NCBI RefSeq assembly: GCF_020694005.1
Contig: NZ_CP073013.1
Span: 682,001 to 746,000, forward strand
Length of the DNA stretch: 64,000 bases
Direction: 5' to 3'
Source: Marinomonas profundi
GTDB lineage: Bacteria > Pseudomonadota > Gammaproteobacteria > Pseudomonadales > Marinomonadaceae
The position numbers were made by a program, and so were the translations under genes. Below the pieces are notes generated by a model. The model was given only the letters and a program-made list of their open reading frames with translations. It had not been told where the DNA came from and did no database searches. The number at the start of each line of letters is the position of its first letter. Positions within the stretch are counted from its first letter, which is position 1. This document shows positions 8,090-16,535 of the stretch, piece after piece.

Positions 8090-10214
8090 TCACTATAGCC
8101 GACGATCGCGCCGTTTCAACCGCACAACCCAGCGTCATTGTCGTGGTAGGCGCTAACGCAACACTGGCAAATAATACGTTCACCGGCATGGCTAATGCTT
8201 CACTCTGCTGTATAAGGCATTGCGCAATGGCCGCTTGCAAATGCTGCGACACCTGTGCCGATTCCCCTACCCGCAGGATGACAATCTCGGCGCCTCGATA
8301 GCGACCAATTAAGTCGCTCACGCCTGTCGCGGCAATGACGACATCGACCAAACGCTGCAAAAAACGGTCACCCACGTCGCGCCCTAGCTGTCGATTTATT
8401 TGCCCAAGATCATCTAAAACAAGGTAGAACAGCGTCACCTCTTGAGCCAGCTCAGTCGCAAGGGCTTGTGTCTGGTTAGCGCGCAGCAAAAAGCGTTTTT
8501 TATCCACCAATTCTGGAATCGGGCCATGTACTGGCACCAACATCTCTGCCAGTTCAAGCTCTACCATTTTGGATAATTGTTTCATGGTGTGAATGTCGCT
8601 ATCAGAAAGCGATCTTATATGACGATCCAACACACACAGCGCGCCTATCTTGTCGCCATTGGGCAAACACAGCGGATGACCGGCATAAAAACGTATATGC
8701 TCCTCTCCTTGCACCAAATTAAGCGCCTGGAAGCGATCATCCAAGGTCGCATCTTGAACCACCAAAATGTCATCGTAACCAATCGTGTAGGTACAAAAAG
8801 ACTCGCTTCTGGGTAGATCGGTAATGGATACCCCGACTTTAGATTTAAACCACTCTCTGTCATGATCCAGCACCGTCACCAACGCAATCGGCACCGACAA
8901 TAAACGTGCCGCCAGTTCAGTAAGGCGATCAATATTGCGATCAGGCGCAGAACCAAACAAGGTGGAGTGATTCACCGACACCAACCGAGACTGTTCACGC
9001 GTCGATTCTCGTCGCTCAAACCAAGGAATAACCGCTTCGGCTGGCATCGGCTTAGCTATGTGGTAGCCTTGCGCCAAATCACAGCCAAGCTCTTTTAAGA
9101 AGTCTAATGTGGTTGCGTCTTCCACTCCTTCAGCGGTGGACAGCATGTTAAGACTACGCCCCAGATCAATAATTGAACGCACCACCGCGCTAGACACGGC
9201 CGAATTTCGATTCGCCATGACAAACGACTTGTCGATTTTAATTTCCGAAAACGGCAACTGCACTAACTGCACCATAGACGAATAGCCTGTACCAAAATCG
9301 TCAATGGCTAAGTGAAAGCCTTTTATACGCAATCGCGTCAAGGTGTCCAGCGCGGTCACAAATTCACTGGTTGCGCTGGTTTCTGTTAGCTCTAATATCA
9401 AGCGATTACGTTCTATTTTCCATTCGTCACACTGTTCAACAATCCAGTTTAATAGCGCTTGGTTATTGAGACTTTTGGCAGAAATATTCAATGAAAGCGT
9501 GGTCGAACGCATCGTCGTCAAGCCAGCAACCGGAACATACTGTGACACACTGGCAAACCACGCCAAAGACTGCTCGACAATCAGCCGAGTAAGATCGTCA
9601 ATCAAGCCATGCTCTTCGGCCATGGCGATAAAGGTTTCGGGTGAGACCCAGTGCCCATGCCACTGCCACCTTGCTAACACTTCAAACCCGGACAAGGTGC
9701 CAGTACGGCAAAAAATTTTTGGTTGGTAAGCCACGCTAATTTGCTTCGTGTCTATCGCGTTTTTTAAGTCTGCTAAGCTAGGCTCGTTAGCACGGCTTTG
9801 CGGCACGAGCAAGGCATTGCTCGTCGAGGTACCGGCTTGTTCCAGTAGCGCCCTAAGAGCATGAGTAGAGAAGGGTTTCGCCAGTACCCCAAGGGTGTTT
9901 AAACCATGTTCGCTGGCAGAAAGTCGAGCCGCATCGAGCACGCGCTCCCCCATGCCGCTGGTGATGATTAAATCGGTAGAATAACCTTGCTCCGCCAGCT
10001 TGGCGATAACCTCTAAGCCATCCATCTCTGGCATCAATAAATCTAACGCCACGACGGATGGACACCAGTCGCGCATCAACACAAAAAACTCACTGATTGA
10101 AACCGTGTACTTACACTCTAAGCCTACATACTCACCCATTCTACGGATGGTATCGGCTATCATGGCGTCATCATCCAGTATCAGCAATTTAAGCCGAGCA
10201 TTATTGTGCATCAT
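8079..10214 (-). CDS. Receiver-EAL-GAF protein with degenerate GGDEF-like C-terminus
   Basis: A 711-residue response regulator for cyclic-di-GMP turnover. Residues 5-130 form a receiver (LLILDDD, phospho-Asp in VALDLLMPEMDG, Lys in LAKPFS). Residues about 150-395 form an EAL phosphodiesterase with its key motifs intact: GFEVLARW, ELTETSATSE, IDDFGTGYSS, KIDKSF, EGVED and QGYHIAKPMP. A GAF domain (about 425-555, LLSVPIALVTVLDHDREWF, ESFCTYTI) follows, then a GGDEF-like fold where the active site reads RYRGAE, so cyclase activity is unlikely. It is first in the run with the two hybrid kinases, which are plausible phosphodonors. AGGA precedes the ATG. Confidence 0.9.
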   Translation of the reverse strand: MMHNNARLKLLILDDDAMIADTIRRMGEYVGLECKYTVSISEFFVLMRDWCPSVVALDLLMPEMDGLEVIAKLAEQGYSTDLIITSGMGERVLDAARLSASEHGLNTLGVLAKPFSTHALRALLEQAGTSTSNALLVPQSRANEPSLADLKNAIDTKQISVAYQPKIFCRTGTLSGFEVLARWQWHGHWVSPETFIAMAEEHGLIDDLTRLIVEQSLAWFASVSQYVPVAGLTTMRSTTLSLNISAKSLNNQALLNWIVEQCDEWKIERNRLILELTETSATSEFVTALDTLTRLRIKGFHLAIDDFGTGYSSMVQLVQLPFSEIKIDKSFVMANRNSAVSSAVVRSIIDLGRSLNMLSTAEGVEDATTLDFLKELGCDLAQGYHIAKPMPAEAVIPWFERRESTREQSRLVSVNHSTLFGSAPDRNIDRLTELAARLLSVPIALVTVLDHDREWFKSKVGVSITDLPRSESFCTYTIGYDDILVVQDATLDDRFQALNLVQGEEHIRFYAGHPLCLPNGDKIGALCVLDRHIRSLSDSDIHTMKQLSKMVELELAEMLVPVHGPIPELVDKKRFLLRANQTQALATELAQEVTLFYLVLDDLGQINRQLGRDVGDRFLQRLVDVVIAATGVSDLIGRYRGAEIVILRVGESAQVSQHLQAAIAQCLIQQSEALAMPVNVLFASVALAPTTTMTLGCAVETARSSAIVIGS

Positions 10215-10563
10215 ATTGTGTCCTGTATATGCGATTCTTAACCAGTAATGTAGAGGTCTAATATAACAGTCTAATGTAACAGTCTGATCGCCCGTTACGC
10301 TGTGAAATGTTAACTAGTATAGAGCTAAACTGCGAATAAAAATCAAACGTCAGCAAATAAGCACTGCGTTGCTGTTTTTACTTACTTTGCTGGTTTTACT
10401 TAAACGCGAACTCAACTCTCAAGGACGACACTTCTACACCACTATATCCATCTTAATGGCTTGATTTCAACAAAAACGTTACCAAGGAATATCATTAGGA
10501 AACACTGACAAAAAAGCACCCACCACGCGTTTATACGTGATGGGTGCTTTTATCGTTAACTAC
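10215..10563. other. 349-base intergenic region between chemoreceptor and receiver-EAL gene
   Basis: No gene is visible. The half nearest the receiver-EAL gene should contain its minus-strand promoter. It holds two near-identical 13-base direct repeats, TCTAATATAACAG and TCTAATGTAACAG (10257-10282). The other end holds the chemoreceptor terminator. Confidence 0.6.
10511..10552 (-). terminator. Rho-independent terminator of the chemoreceptor gene
   Basis: A hairpin of about 16 base pairs (arms AAAAGCACCCA and TGGGTGCTTTT extended by an inner CACG/CGTG) is followed on the minus strand by a T run. It lies 12 bases past the chemoreceptor stop codon. The A-rich far side could make it bidirectional. 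Confidence 0.85.
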
Positions 10564-12192
10564 TTACAGTTTGAACTTCATGACCAGCTTGTTTAAGTTC
10601 TCCGCTAGTCCGGCAAGCTCGTTGCTGGAGGCGCTGGTTTGATTTGCTCCTGCAGCGGTTTGCATAGACAAATCACGAATATCAAGCAAGTTTTTGTCCA
10701 CTTCTCTGGCGACCATGGCTTGCTGCTCTGCGGCGCTGGCGATGGTTAGGTTCTGATCATTAATTTGGCTAATCAGCTTGGTAATTTCAATAAATGTCGC
10801 ACCCGCCTCATTGGCCACGCTCAGCGTAGCAACGGCACGCTGATTGCTGCTTTGCATGTTACTCACCGTGCGGCTGGTTTGGTCTTGTACCGACTGAATC
10901 AACTGCTCGATTTCCAGAGTCGATGACTGAGTACGGTGCGCTAGCGCTCTTACCTCGTCGGCCACCACCGCAAATCCGCGTCCGGTTTCTCCTGCTCGGG
11001 CGGCTTCGATGGCCGCGTTTAACGCCAGTAAGTTCGTCTGATCCGCAATACCACGAATAACGTCCAACACCGAGCCGATATTTTTGACACTGGCGGCCAA
11101 GGTTGAAACATGTTGCACCGATTGTTCGATTTCTGTGGCCAACAACTCAATGGTTTTGATTGTTTCATTGACTTTCATTTGACCTAATTGAGTTTTTTCG
11201 TCCGCTTCTTCTGCGTTTTCACTGGTTGAGTTGGCGCTACGCGCCACTTCTTCAATTGCCGTAGTCAATTCCGTTACCGCCGTGGCGGCCTGTTCTAGTT
11301 GACCACTTTGCTGGGTGACCACTTGAGTCGATTGATTAGTCACCACGCTCAACTCTTCAGAGGTACTGGCAAGCTGGCTGGAGGAGTCGCCAATCAGGGA
11401 AATCGTGTTGTGCAGCTGTGTCTTCATCGCCTCCAAAGTATTCAGCATCTCAGCGGCTTCGTCTTTATGGGGATCTTTGAAAGACACCGTCAAGTCGCCG
11501 TTGGCGATACTTTTCGCCATGTCGACGGCTTGTCTAATCGGCAACAGTAAACTTCTGCTATAGAAAATCGCGATCAACACCAACAGCACTATGGTGATAG
11601 CAGAAATGGCTATCAGTGCATGACGAGAGTCTAAGTAGGCTTCAGTGGCGTCAATATTAGTGTCTTCCGCTCTGGTTAGCTGATAAGCCGACAGCTTGTT
11701 TAATTCTTCTAATAAAGCATCCACTACAGGAACAACGGTATCACGACGATAGTTCACCGCGGCCCGATTATCGACACCTTCAGCCCCAATCAAACGGTAC
11801 AGTTCCGGCAAGCGTTCCAAAAAGGTTTGATGCGATGTTTTGACATTGGCGAAAATGGCTTTTGCATTATCGCTTCTTGCCAATGACGCCATAATGCCAC
11901 TGTTTTTCTGATACACTTTATTCACTACATTAATACGATTGACTATATCTTGAACGTCTTTTGACGTCTCAGCATCGGACAAATCACCCACCAACACCCT
12001 AACTTGCAAGACATCTCTGCGTAATTGCGCAGCGGTGTTTAAAGCGGGCATTCTATGCTTAGTAAGCACTTCAGTTACATCGTTGAGCGCATCAAGCTGA
12101 TAGACAGAAAAGCCTCCCATAAACAAGGTAATGACCCCTAATACACCAAATGCCAGTGCAGAACGCATCCCTAACTTAATATTTCGAATCAT
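10564..12192 (-). CDS. Methyl-accepting chemotaxis protein
   Basis: A 542-residue inner-membrane chemoreceptor. The first membrane helix is near residues 12-32, followed by a periplasmic four-helix-bundle sensor (about 33-190), a second helix (about 190-212) and HAMP. The signalling hairpin tip is canonical: [21 protein letters not shown], then [15 protein letters not shown]. It would signal through CheW/CheA to bias flagellar rotation. The ligand is unknown. No C-terminal NWETF-type CheR tether is present; it ends KLVMKFKL. It is monocistronic, with its own terminator, and no other che gene is in the window. Confidence 0.93.
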   Translation of the reverse strand: MIRNIKLGMRSALAFGVLGVITLFMGGFSVYQLDALNDVTEVLTKHRMPALNTAAQLRRDVLQVRVLVGDLSDAETSKDVQDIVNRINVVNKVYQKNSGIMASLARSDNAKAIFANVKTSHQTFLERLPELYRLIGAEGVDNRAAVNYRRDTVVPVVDALLEELNKLSAYQLTRAEDTNIDATEAYLDSRHALIAISAITIVLLVLIAIFYSRSLLLPIRQAVDMAKSIANGDLTVSFKDPHKDEAAEMLNTLEAMKTQLHNTISLIGDSSSQLASTSEELSVVTNQSTQVVTQQSGQLEQAATAVTELTTAIEEVARSANSTSENAEEADEKTQLGQMKVNETIKTIELLATEIEQSVQHVSTLAASVKNIGSVLDVIRGIADQTNLLALNAAIEAARAGETGRGFAVVADEVRALAHRTQSSTLEIEQLIQSVQDQTSRTVSNMQSSNQRAVATLSVANEAGATFIEITKLISQINDQNLTIASAAEQQAMVAREVDKNLLDIRDLSMQTAAGANQTSASSNELAGLAENLNKLVMKFKL

Positions 12193-12350
12193 ACCCTGTC
12201 CCTTTTAAAAATTGCGCTTTAAAAACAATGAAAGAAAACTACATAAATATAATAGAGTACAAATTATGAAAAAAATATGCTCAGTTGAAATATTCAATCA
12301 AATAACAGTGACGGCACAAAAATAAGAATAGTGATGAGAAATACAGGCGA

Positions 12351-12830
12351 TTACTGCTGAAATCTAGGCTGTGCTGCTTTTGCAGTACGCTTATTACTCA
12401 GATAGACCATCGCAATAGCCCCAACTAACAACAAGATCGCAAGGTATCGATTGCCGTCTAATGGAATAATATTATTCTCTAGCCAGCCAAAATGGTCGAT
12501 GATCAAGCTCATGATAAGTTGACCTGAAATAGTACAGACGGTGGCGGCCGCAATGCCGATTTTAGGCACGGCAAACACCACGATCAACATGTACATCACA
12601 CCAAACAAGGCTCCGCTAAGTTGCCACTTAGGCGCACTAAAAAGCGTTACGTCATGGCTTGGTTCAAAAAAGAAAAACAACAAGAACGAGACAGCAAAGC
12701 CAATCACAAACGTCAGCCAAGCACTGGCAATGACGCCAACACTATGACCAAGACGGCCATTAATAGAAGATTGTACCGACAAGGCCACGCCACCTAATAT
12801 CAACATAAAAACTGCAAAAAACACGGTCAT
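12351..12830 (-). CDS. DMT-superfamily half transporter, YdcZ (DUF606) type
   Basis: A 159-residue membrane protein with five predicted hydrophobic segments, the size of the YdcZ/DUF606 group. The N-terminal motif ALSVQSSINGRLG and the late LIMSLIIDHFGWL are typical of the family. It follows a homologous half transporter by 25 bases on the same strand, so the two may form a heterodimer, as paired small DMT proteins often do. The substrate is unknown. The adjacent divergent LysR gene is a candidate regulator. Confidence 0.85.
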   Translation of the reverse strand: MTVFFAVFMLILGGVALSVQSSINGRLGHSVGVIASAWLTFVIGFAVSFLLFFFFEPSHDVTLFSAPKWQLSGALFGVMYMLIVVFAVPKIGIAAATVCTISGQLIMSLIIDHFGWLENNIIPLDGNRYLAILLLVGAIAMVYLSNKRTAKAAQPRFQQ

Positions 12831-12855
12831 ATAACGATTCCTAATTCAATGATTT

Positions 12856-13284
12856 TTAGCTCAAAAGCCAAAGGGCGGCGACAATCATCACCAAGGCCAA
12901 TAGCCGATACGGATCAATCCCGCGTTTTGCACTGCCTAACAGACCATAATGGTCAATCACTAAGCTCATGCCGATTTGCCCTAACAAAACACTGGTCATT
13001 GTCATACCGACACCAATAATCGGTGTGGCGATAGTAAGAAAGACCACATAAACGGGGCCTAAAATCCCCCCTGTGAGTAACCACTTAGGTTGTTTAAACA
13101 GCTCCGGCAAATTAGGCTTAGCAAAGAAAATCATGATCAATGACAGCAGTATTGACCCAATCATAAAGATCGCTAAGGTCGCTGAAAAATGCCCAACCAG
13201 TTCGCCTAATGGCCCCAATAATCCCGCCTCAATCGACAAGCCCATACCGGCGGCCAGCACCAAAAAATACACCACTATTTGCAT
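12856..13284 (-). CDS. DMT-superfamily half transporter, YdcZ (DUF606) type, second copy
   Basis: A membrane protein of about 142 residues, paralogous to its neighbour (GQIGMSLVIDHYGLLGS mirrors the neighbour's QLIMSLIIDHFGWLE). The open frame extends to 13317, but the first eleven residues would be polar. The Met at 13284 has a GTGGGA-like site before it and begins the hydrophobic segment directly, so I prefer it. It is first in the two-gene unit and divergent from a LysR regulator across a region of about 90 bases. Confidence 0.83.
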   Translation of the reverse strand: MQIVVYFLVLAAGMGLSIEAGLLGPLGELVGHFSATLAIFMIGSILLSLIMIFFAKPNLPELFKQPKWLLTGGILGPVYVVFLTIATPIIGVGMTMTSVLLGQIGMSLVIDHYGLLGSAKRGIDPYRLLALVMIVAALWLLS

Positions 13285-13373
13285 CTGTTTTATCCCACTC
13301 GTTTTCGTTGCGGGCATTGTTAATTAGTGCTTAAATTAAATCAATAACACAGATAACAAGTGATAATTGTATT

Positions 13374-14324
13374 ATGAGCATCAAACCTCTGAGAGTTTTT
13401 TTGTCTGTCGCCAAAACGGGCAGCTTTATTGCGGCAGCAAAAGAGTTAGAGCTACCGCCATCGTCTATTTCTCGGTACATTGCCAGTTTGGAAGAAGAGC
13501 TGGGGCAGCGCCTATTTTATCGGCACACTCGTGCGGTAAAACTCACGGAAGTGGGTCGCTATTATTTCGCAGAAGTAAGAGAAGCATTAACCAGTTTAGA
13601 TTTGGCAACCGAGCACGCCAAAGGCTCACTGCTGGTTCCACAAGGCAACTTAAACATAAACGCGCCGGTTTCATTTGGCCGTTTACACTTATCCAAACTC
13701 ATCGGCCAGTTTCAACAGCATTATCCCGATATTAATGTCGAACTAATGTTAACGGACGCTTATGTCGACCCGGTGGCAAATGGCTCAGACATTGTGATTC
13801 GAATCGGCGGCCTCGAAGACTCTAGCCTGAATTATCAACCCATCGCAGACGAACAATTCGTACTGTGTGCCGCGCCAAGTTATCTTAAAACCATAGAAGA
13901 ACAAACCAACAAGCTATCGCACCCCAAGCAACTGCTCGATTTAAACTGTTTGGTGTATAAGGGAAACAACGGTCGTCGACATTGGTTTTTTCGACAAGAA
14001 GGCAAAGCCACCGTCGAATATATTGAAGTCACCGGCAACCTGTGCAGCAATAATGCAGATATCTTGGTACAAGCCGCATTAGCGGGCCAGGGTATTATTT
14101 TATTTCCACGCTGGTTGGTGTTTCAACACTTGGCGACAGGAGAACTGGTGAGCTTATTAGAAAACTGGGAAGGCGCAGAAAAAGACACCCCACAAAGCAT
14201 TTATGCCCTCTATCCAGGCAATCGAATGAAGTCATCAAAGGTACGGTACTTTTTAGATTTTATGGCGGCATTTTTTGGGCATTCACAGCCCTATTGGGAT
14301 AAACGTCTTATTGAAAACACATAA
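13374..14324 (+). CDS. LysR-family transcriptional regulator
   Basis: A 316-residue LysR-type regulator. The N-terminal winged helix spans about residues 3-62 (LRVFLSVAKTGSFIAAAKELELPPSSISRYI, EEELGQRLFYR). The effector domain begins with NLNINAPVSFGRLHLSKLIGQF, characteristic of the CrgA/DmlR-like branch. It is divergent from the paired YdcZ transporters, the usual arrangement for a LysR protein controlling its neighbours. The effector cannot be predicted. Confidence 0.9.
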   Translation: MSIKPLRVFLSVAKTGSFIAAAKELELPPSSISRYIASLEEELGQRLFYRHTRAVKLTEVGRYYFAEVREALTSLDLATEHAKGSLLVPQGNLNINAPVSFGRLHLSKLIGQFQQHYPDINVELMLTDAYVDPVANGSDIVIRIGGLEDSSLNYQPIADEQFVLCAAPSYLKTIEEQTNKLSHPKQLLDLNCLVYKGNNGRRHWFFRQEGKATVEYIEVTGNLCSNNADILVQAALAGQGIILFPRWLVFQHLATGELVSLLENWEGAEKDTPQSIYALYPGNRMKSSKVRYFLDFMAAFFGHSQPYWDKRLIENT

Positions 14325-14360
14325 AAAAGAGACAGATAAAAACGCACCTGTCTCTTTTTT
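14324..14360. terminator. Bidirectional terminator between LysR and DUF7282 genes
   Basis: Arms AAAAAGAGACAG (14324-14335) and CTGTCTCTTTTT (14348-14359) form a 12-bp stem, with a T run in the forward direction and an A run that serves the reverse direction. It overlaps the last base of the LysR stop codon and lies 32 bases past the DUF7282 gene. Confidence 0.85.
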
Positions 14361-14391
14361 TATCTGTCTCTTTATAAGATAGTTTTTGACA

Positions 14392-14817
14392 TTATTTTGC
14401 TGTGATCACGTCCATCACTAGCTTGCCGCCCACCTTGATCGGACCGTCTTCTTTGGCGCCCAAGGTGTATTCAAAGATACCCGTTTTCATACCACCCGCT
14501 TCGCCATGAAGCATCAACATTAGCATTTCACCTGACTTAACTGGCTCCGTCAGAATAGCAGCAACGTCATGGTTTTCGCCTTTTTTAAGTGGCGCATACG
14601 CCACCACTGGGCCAGGCTTCATCGCCTTATCAGTACGATGCACAACCAACCAGCCATTGTTCTCAGCCATGATCATATCGGTTGTCACCGTTCCTCCAGA
14701 TACATCCTGATCACTGCCTTTTACCGCAAGCTTACCGCTCATTCCACCAGCCAATACCGCGCCAGCCATTGTGACAATACCCAAACCAAGCGTAATGCGT
14801 GAAAGTGTATTTTTCAT
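14392..14817 (-). CDS. Secreted DUF7282-domain protein
   Basis: A 141-residue exported protein. A cleavable signal peptide is clear (MKNTLSRITLGLGIVTMAGAVLA, cut before GG at about residue 23). The mature part is a small beta-rich domain resembling DUF7282: GWLVVHRTDKAMKPGPVVAYAPL, then the His-Asp repeat near GENHDVAAIL. The function of the family is unknown. It lies beside an ECF sigma/anti-sigma pair on the same strand but is separated from them by a strong terminator, and has its own candidate ECF-type promoter, so it may be a regulon member. A GGAGAGG ribosome-binding site precedes the ATG. Confidence 0.8.
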   Translation of the reverse strand: MKNTLSRITLGLGIVTMAGAVLAGGMSGKLAVKGSDQDVSGGTVTTDMIMAENNGWLVVHRTDKAMKPGPVVAYAPLKKGENHDVAAILTEPVKSGEMLMLMLHGEAGGMKTGIFEYTLGAKEDGPIKVGGKLVMDVITAK

Positions 14818-14873
14818 AATAAAACCTCTCCATTGTGTCTCGTTGAAATAGTATTTTTTTGCTTACTACTTTA

Positions 14874-14901
14874 GTTACGAGGACAATTTAAAAAGGTTTC
14901 A
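14874..14901 (-). promoter_or_regulatory. Candidate ECF-sigma promoter of the DUF7282 gene
   Basis: On the minus strand TGAAAC (14901-14896) is followed after 16 bases by CGTAAC (14879-14874), about 56 bases before the ATG. The form resembles GAAC-N16-CGT ECF promoters. The adjacent sigma gene makes the link attractive. I could not find the same pair upstream of the sigma gene itself, so the assignment is tentative. Confidence 0.35.
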
Positions 14902-14937
14902 GAAAGTCTGACTTTTTCTACTTTTTCATTTCAAGAA

Positions 14938-14982
14938 GAAAAAAGCCAAGCAACACACCTTAGTTAGGCTGGTTGCTTGGCT
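14938..14982 (-). terminator. Terminator of the sigma/anti-sigma operon
   Basis: A perfect 11-bp stem, AGCCAAGCAAC (14944-14954) with GTTGCTTGGCT (14972-14982), followed on the minus strand by six T residues. It lies just past the anti-sigma stop codon and isolates the DUF7282 gene. Confidence 0.9.
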
Positions 14983-14995
14983 GGTTATAAAATGA

Positions 14996-15757
14996 TTAAA
15001 GTGCTGTCGGGTAAAGCCTACCATGAATAGCTGGCCCAGTAGGGACGCCAGTTGGCGATCCTCCCAAAGGCTCTACACTAATACCAAAGGTCGCATGACG
15101 AATCACCGCAGGGTCATAATTGATCTGCTTTTGAATCGGTGCCGTCACATTCGCCAATAGTCCTAAAGAGCGTGGTGCCGGACCAATTTCATCCGCCTTG
15201 ATCCACAACTGATAGGTTTTGTCTGTTTGCCCTTGAGCCATCACCGGCCGAACAGTTAACTGACGTGTTTCAATGTCCAGCGACATAATAAAGGCCGGTT
15301 GACTATCATCCGCTTGAAACACGGCCACAAAGGGCGCGCTCGCTTGAATTGGCGGCGAAGCAGGTGGTTTTACCACCATAAACACCGCAAGACAGGCTGC
15401 AATCGCCGACGTACCTAGCGCGGTAACGCGCCAGCGCTTCAACGTCGTGCGCATGGCTTCCATCTCCACGACCACCGCCGATGACGCTTTATTCATCACA
15501 GAATCATTACTTACTTTGGTATGGGAGCGATCATCTAACTTGGCCAAAATATCATCAAACAAATCGACTCTGGGTTCCGCCGCTTGTACATAGTCGTTTA
15601 AGCCCGCAAGATGGGTCTGCCAGCTTATAATCGCTTGCTCTAGAAGCGGGTCTTCTTGGCGGCGCACCTCTACGGCATCACGCTCAGTTTTATCTAACGT
15701 ACCCAGCACATATTCTGCGGCCAACGTATGGATGGCTATTTCTTCGTCGTTATTCAT
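14996..15757 (-). CDS. Membrane anti-sigma factor, RskA-like
   Basis: A 253-residue single-pass anti-sigma factor when started at 15757, where ATG overlaps the sigma stop as ATGA (translational coupling). The open frame continues to 15802, but that would lie inside the sigma gene. The N-terminal cytoplasmic domain (EEIAIHTLAAEYVLGTLDKTER) should bind the sigma factor. One membrane helix (about residues 115-135) leads to a periplasmic RskA-type domain (PVMAQGQTDKTYQLWIKADE, then FGISVEPLGGSPTGVPTGP). Such proteins release the sigma factor after regulated proteolysis. The inducing signal is not evident. Confidence 0.88.
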   Translation of the reverse strand: MNNDEEIAIHTLAAEYVLGTLDKTERDAVEVRRQEDPLLEQAIISWQTHLAGLNDYVQAAEPRVDLFDDILAKLDDRSHTKVSNDSVMNKASSAVVVEMEAMRTTLKRWRVTALGTSAIAACLAVFMVVKPPASPPIQASAPFVAVFQADDSQPAFIMSLDIETRQLTVRPVMAQGQTDKTYQLWIKADEIGPAPRSLGLLANVTAPIQKQINYDPAVIRHATFGISVEPLGGSPTGVPTGPAIHGRLYPTAL

Positions 15758-16323
15758 AAATTCATACAACCTTGCAGTAATTTTATACTGCGATGAAGCC
15801 AAGTTTTAATCGTTCCTAATGGTTGATTTAAACGCTCCGCAAGCTCCTGACGAGAAAACCCATCAAGGTAAGCCGCCTTAATCATTTCTGCCCGAGGTGA
15901 CTCAAGTTCGGCCAAACATGCCTCTAGCTTTAAAAGGTCTTGGCTCTTGCTAAAAGAGTCGTCTGGCGCCATCGAATCATCGGCGATTAAATCAAAGTCC
16001 ACATCAATTTCGCTGTCTGGCAGCTGGTTTTTACGCACTTCATCAATCGCTCGATTGCGTGCGATGGTTGCCATCCAAGTAATCGGCGAAGCGACGCCTG
16101 CATTATAAGTAGATGCTTTTTCCCATATCTTGAGATAAACCTCTTGCAACATCTCTTCGGCCAATGCCTGATGCTTTAAGATACGATAAACAATGCCAAA
16201 AAGTTTCCGATGCGTAGATTGATATAACTCAGAGAAAGCATGACGGTCTTGTTGGGCGACTCGGCCGAGCAAATGTACCAGCGATTCTGTCGTTTGCTGT
16301 TCTGATAATAAAGATTGCGTCAT
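15754..16323 (-). CDS. ECF RNA polymerase sigma factor, SigK-like
   Basis: A 189-residue group 4 sigma-70 factor. Region 2 (FSELYQSTHRKLFGIVYRIL, AEEMLQEVYLKIWEKA) and region 4 (YLDGFSRQELAERLNQPLGTIKTWLHRSI) are complete. The cognate RskA-type anti-sigma gene overlaps its stop codon by four bases. This architecture matches SigK-type ECF pairs. Possible targets include the DUF7282 gene just beyond the operon terminator. The upstream 200 bases hold the ectoine-operon terminator and presumably the sigma promoter, which I could not define. Confidence 0.9.
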   Translation of the reverse strand: MTQSLLSEQQTTESLVHLLGRVAQQDRHAFSELYQSTHRKLFGIVYRILKHQALAEEMLQEVYLKIWEKASTYNAGVASPITWMATIARNRAIDEVRKNQLPDSEIDVDFDLIADDSMAPDDSFSKSQDLLKLEACLAELESPRAEMIKAAYLDGFSRQELAERLNQPLGTIKTWLHRSIKLLQGCMNL

Positions 16324-16432
16324 AAGGCTCGTATCAATTGATATCCACTCAGTGAAATTTCCATACCACCATCGAGTGATTCAGGCAGCAGATTGCTTTT
16401 ATAGTAGACAATAAATACGCCCAACAAAAAAG

Positions 16433-16470
16433 CAAAAAGCCCCAAATATTGAATTCAACATTTGGGGCTT
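16433..16470 (-). terminator. Terminator of the ask gene
   Basis: AAGCCCCAAA and TTTGGGGCTT form a GC-rich stem at 16437-16470, followed on the minus strand by a T-rich run (CTTTTTGCTTTTTT). It lies about 66 bases past the aspartokinase stop. Confidence 0.88.
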
Positions 16471-16535
16471 GGCGTTCAATATGTCAACAGCGAAACTCGC
16501 TCGTCAAAAACACACCTAACGGATTAAAAGCACAA

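Noticed and set aside
9343..9729. 128-codon plus-strand frame inside the EAL domain
   Set aside because: It lies antisense to conserved EAL motifs; composition follows the real gene.
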